Origin: Porticoccaceae bacterium UBA1989
Lineage (GTDB): Bacteria > Pseudomonadota > Gammaproteobacteria > Pseudomonadales > Porticoccaceae
Direction of reading: 5' to 3'
Assembly (NCBI GenBank): GCA_002335945.1
Contig: DDDD01000156.1
Span: 1,518 to 18,283 of the forward strand
DNA length: 16,766 nucleotides
The translations under genes were made by a program, and so were the position numbers. The stretch's first letter is position 1; each line of letters begins with the position of its first letter. Of the stretch, positions 14,279-16,766 are shown piece after piece. The notes under the pieces were generated by a model that made no database searches, was not told the DNA's origin, and worked only from the letters and a program-made list of their open reading frames with translations.

Positions 14279-15274
14279 ATGAACAAAGATATGCTCCTGA
14301 TTGATGGCTTACAGTACGTCAATTGGAACCGAGGGCTATTTGAACAGGCTCAGCGTGCAGGGTTACATGCCATCCATGTCACCATTGCCTACTGGGAAAA
14401 TAGCCGCGAGACCTTGGAAAATATTGGTCATTGGAATCGCCATTTTCTGGATAATGGCGATCTCATTATGCCCGTGCACAAAGCGGCAGATATCCTAGAG
14501 GCAAAGCGCCTGGGCAAAGTGGGTATTATCTTTGGCTTTCAAAATTGTTCGCCGATTGAAGATGATGTAAAGATGGTGCAGATTCTTCATCAGCTGGGTG
14601 TGCGTATTATGCAGCTCAGTTATAACAACCAGAGCCTGCTGGCGACTGGCTGCTATGAAGAACAGGACGGCGGCATCACTCGATTTGGTAAGCAGGTTAT
14701 AAAAGAAATGAACCGCGTGGGCATGATTATTGACATGTCTCACAGTGCCGAGAAGTCCACTCTCGAAGCGATCGAAATCTCCGAGCGGCCCATCGCGATC
14801 ACCCATGCCAACCCTACGTTTTTTCATGCCGCACTGCGTAATAAGTCCGATACTGTGCTGCGAGCTATTGGCGAATCTGAGGGTATGCTGGGTTTTAGCA
14901 TGTATCCTTTTCATTTAAAAAACGGCTCAGACTGTACTCTGCAAGAGTTTTGTCAGATGATTATGGGCACTGCCGAGATGATCGGTGTAGAGCGTCTTGG
15001 TATTGGCTCTGATCTCTGCGAAAACTGGGATTACTCAGTGCTGGAATGGATGCGCAGTGGTCGTTGGACCATGGGTATTGACCATGGCGAAGGCACGGCG
15101 GCAAGCCCTTCATGGCCGCGCCAGCCAAGCTGGTTCGCTGGATCAAAAGATATGCACACAGTGGCTCAGGGTCTTGAAGATGTGGGCTTTAGCGAGACCG
15201 ATGTGGCGAAGATAATGGGCCAAAACTGGCAGTCATTTTTTGAAAAATCATTTATAGGTAAGGATAAAGCATGA
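14279..15274 (+). CDS. Peptidase M19 (membrane dipeptidase)-like protein with altered metal site
   Basis: A 331-residue soluble TIM-barrel protein of the renal-dipeptidase (M19) family. Late metal or active-site residues remain: H155 in IIDMSHSAEKS, H176 in AITHANP, D245 in LGIGSDLC. The N-terminal HxD is replaced (DGLQY, L11 and Y13), and the bridging glutamate is Q88 (GFQNCSPI). I recall the same DGL and GFQN features in M19-like proteins beside dimethylglycine and betaine catabolic genes of Pseudomonas, so it is probably a separate enzyme subgroup, not a decayed dipeptidase. ATG 14279 is preferred to GTG 14276 because AAGGGG (14265-14270), overlapping the upstream stop, is 8 bases away. 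Its stop overlaps the BCCT start (ATGA), showing translational coupling. Reaction unknown. Confidence 0.85.
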   Translation: MNKDMLLIDGLQYVNWNRGLFEQAQRAGLHAIHVTIAYWENSRETLENIGHWNRHFLDNGDLIMPVHKAADILEAKRLGKVGIIFGFQNCSPIEDDVKMVQILHQLGVRIMQLSYNNQSLLATGCYEEQDGGITRFGKQVIKEMNRVGMIIDMSHSAEKSTLEAIEISERPIAITHANPTFFHAALRNKSDTVLRAIGESEGMLGFSMYPFHLKNGSDCTLQEFCQMIMGTAEMIGVERLGIGSDLCENWDYSVLEWMRSGRWTMGIDHGEGTAASPSWPRQPSWFAGSKDMHTVAQGLEDVGFSETDVAKIMGQNWQSFFEKSFIGKDKA

Positions 15275-16766
15275 GTAATGAGGTAACGAAAACTGCAGCG
15301 CCAGTCATTGATTGGCCGGTCTTTATTTTGAGTGGCGGCTTTCTAATGCTGTTTGTTGCTACCGCGTTATTTGATATTAGTCTACTTTCCTCTGTGGTTA
15401 ACGGTGCCTTTGGTGGCGCCACCAAACTCTTTGGTGCTTACTGGCAAGTGTTAATGCTTTTGACCTTTCTGATTGCTCTGGGTGTCGCATTCTCGGGTTC
15501 GGGCAAGGCCCGGTTGGGTAATCTCAGTACACCAGATATCACCACGTTTAAGTGGGTGGCGATTATTATGTGTACGCTGCTGGCTGGCGGTGGCGTATTT
15601 TGGGCGGCAGCAGAGCCCATGGCACATTTTATTTCTTCGCCGCCCTTATTTGACGTTGAGTCTGGAAGCCCAGAGGCGGTCTATCCGGCACTGGCGCAGA
15701 GTTATATGCACTGGGGCTTTTTGTCCTGGTCAATCCTCGGCAGTCTCACTGCGATTATTTTTATGTACCTGCACTACGACAAGGGTCTGCCCCTAAAGCC
15801 GCGCATTCTGCTGTATCCAGTTTTTGGTGAGGTGGTATTGCATGGCTGGCTGGGCGCCTTTATCGATGCTGCCTGTGTGGTTGCTGTGGTTTCCGGCACT
15901 GTGGGCCCCATTGGTTTTCTGGGGTTACAGATGAGCTTTGGTCTTTCGGAGCTGTTTGGTATCAGTAATAACTACAGTACTCAGCTGCTTATTATTCTCG
16001 GGCTAATCACTATTTACACTGTCTCGGCAGTCTCTGGTGTGACTCGCGGTATTCAAATACTCAGTACATTTAATGTGGGTTTATCCATTGTGCTGATTAT
16101 TTTCATTTTACTGGCAGGGCCAACCGCCTTTATTTTTGATAGCTTTATTCAGTCGGTGGGCGTGCTCATCACTAACTTTATTCCTATGGCCAGTTACCGA
16201 GCGGATACAGGTTGGGTGAATGGTTGGACGGTCTTTTTCTGGGGCTGGTTTATTGGTTATGGACCATTGATGGCGATGTTTATTGCCCGTATCTCGAGAG
16301 GCCGTACCATTCGTGAATTGATTGTTACATTGTCACTGGTCGCACCTCTGGTGACGTATTTCTGGTTTACGATTGTTGGTGGTTCTGGTATTGCCTTTGA
16401 ACTGGCGAATCCGGGTGTGATTTCTGGGCCCTATGGCGACTCAGGAATGCCTGCAGCACTGTTGGCCATTACCCAGCAATTACCCTGGGGATTTTTGATC
16501 TCAGTACTGTTTTTGGTACTTACAACTATCTTTGTGGCCACCACGGGTGACTCCATGACTTATACGGTGTCTATGGTTATGACTGGTACTGATGATCCGC
16601 CTACCGCGTTAAGGGTATTTTGGGGAGTTATGATGGGTGTACTGGCTGCAATCCTAATCTCAATAGGCTCTGGCGGCGTATCCGCACTACAGTCTTTTAT
16701 TGTCGTAACTGCCGTTCCAGTGTCGCTTATATTAATGCCGTCACTTTGGAATGCACCTAGAATAGC
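15271..16766 (+). CDS. BCCT-family betaine/carnitine/choline-type transporter (3' end cut by window)
   Basis: An open frame of 498 codons that reaches the window edge without a stop. It is a multi-span inner-membrane protein (about 12 segments expected, most visible) with BCCT marks: FWAAAEPMAHF (about 110-120), VSAVSGVTRGIQILSTFNV, WTVFFWGWFIGYGP (319-332) and FIARISRGRTIRE (337-349). BCCT carriers take up betaines, carnitine, choline or DMSP using Na+ or H+, or exchange them. The long N- and C-terminal osmosensing tails of BetP are absent at the N-terminus, which favours a catabolic role. In the segment-8 aromatic box, the tryptophans that are W374 and W377 in BetP are F327 and Y330 here, while W324 and W326 are kept. 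It is coupled by an ATGA overlap to the M19-like gene. Confidence 0.92.
   Translation, partial: MSNEVTKTAAPVIDWPVFILSGGFLMLFVATALFDISLLSSVVNGAFGGATKLFGAYWQVLMLLTFLIALGVAFSGSGKARLGNLSTPDITTFKWVAIIMCTLLAGGGVFWAAAEPMAHFISSPPLFDVESGSPEAVYPALAQSYMHWGFLSWSILGSLTAIIFMYLHYDKGLPLKPRILLYPVFGEVVLHGWLGAFIDAACVVAVVSGTVGPIGFLGLQMSFGLSELFGISNNYSTQLLIILGLITIYTVSAVSGVTRGIQILSTFNVGLSIVLIIFILLAGPTAFIFDSFIQSVGVLITNFIPMASYRADTGWVNGWTVFFWGWFIGYGPLMAMFIARISRGRTIRELIVTLSLVAPLVTYFWFTIVGGSGIAFELANPGVISGPYGDSGMPAALLAITQQLPWGFLISVLFLVLTTIFVATTGDSMTYTVSMVMTGTDDPPTALRVFWGVMMGVLAAILISIGSGGVSALQSFIVVTAVPVSLILMPSLWNAPRI

Noticed and set aside
14495..14914. Minus-strand ORF of 139 residues
   Set aside because: It is antisense to the M19-like gene, whose family motifs are clear.
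15473..15796. Plus-strand ORF of 107 residues
   Set aside because: It is an out-of-frame shadow of the BCCT gene, rich in Arg and Trp with no motif.
1..16766. CRISPR array, insertion sequence, toxin-antitoxin or phage genes
   Set aside because: No regularly spaced repeats, transposase motifs or paired small ORFs were found on reading both strands.

Overview
The window looks like chromosomal DNA of a free-living, probably marine, gammaproteobacterium. QueD resembles the enterobacterial enzyme closely, the tRNA-Val/tRNA-Asp operon is of gammaproteobacterial type, and a large TonB-dependent receptor, PAPS-dependent sulfotransferases and a BCCT betaine-type transporter fit a marine heterotroph (SAR92/OM60-like lineages come to mind, but this is inference). 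No insertion sequence, phage gene or CRISPR array was seen.

Region 1 (1-839): a minus-strand tRNA operon with promoter at 377-404, tRNA-Val(UAC), tRNA-Asp(GUC) and a near-perfect terminator at 151-183. Beyond it the last bases of tRNA-Asp recur at 1-24, about one 184-bp period away, with hairpins in between; this resembles the rtT-type repeats of tRNA operons. queD (preQ0/queuosine pathway) diverges from the tRNA operon. Region 2 (872-3620): a minus-strand MFS permease, an orphan acyl carrier protein with an acidic tail, and a CvfB-type RNA-binding protein.

Region 3 (3621-10570): a 328-bp leader with a candidate operator and a 23-codon upstream ORF, then a 944-residue TonB-dependent receptor closed by a strong UUCG terminator. 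Next come a TPR-sulfotransferase, a small family-2 sulfotransferase 2 bp behind it, and a convergent aspartyl/asparaginyl beta-hydroxylase-like gene with its own good promoter. Two sulfotransferases, a hydroxylase and a receptor together suggest a linked surface or peptide modification and uptake locus; this is the least described part of the window.

Region 4 (10651-16766): a probable catabolic locus for a cyclic imino acid or its betaine. It holds an Ldh2-type reductase of the delta1-pyrroline/piperideine-2-carboxylate reductase type, a LysR regulator with no canonical start codon at the expected place, and a divergent, tightly coupled operon: an aldehyde dehydrogenase resembling 2-oxoglutarate semialdehyde dehydrogenases, an M19 dipeptidase-like protein lacking several standard metal ligands, and a BCCT transporter that runs off the right end. 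A reasonable reading is uptake of a quaternary amine such as proline betaine or hydroxyproline betaine by the BCCT carrier and its breakdown to 2-oxoglutarate and/or proline. The demethylating and ring-opening enzymes are not in the window, so the substrate remains inference.
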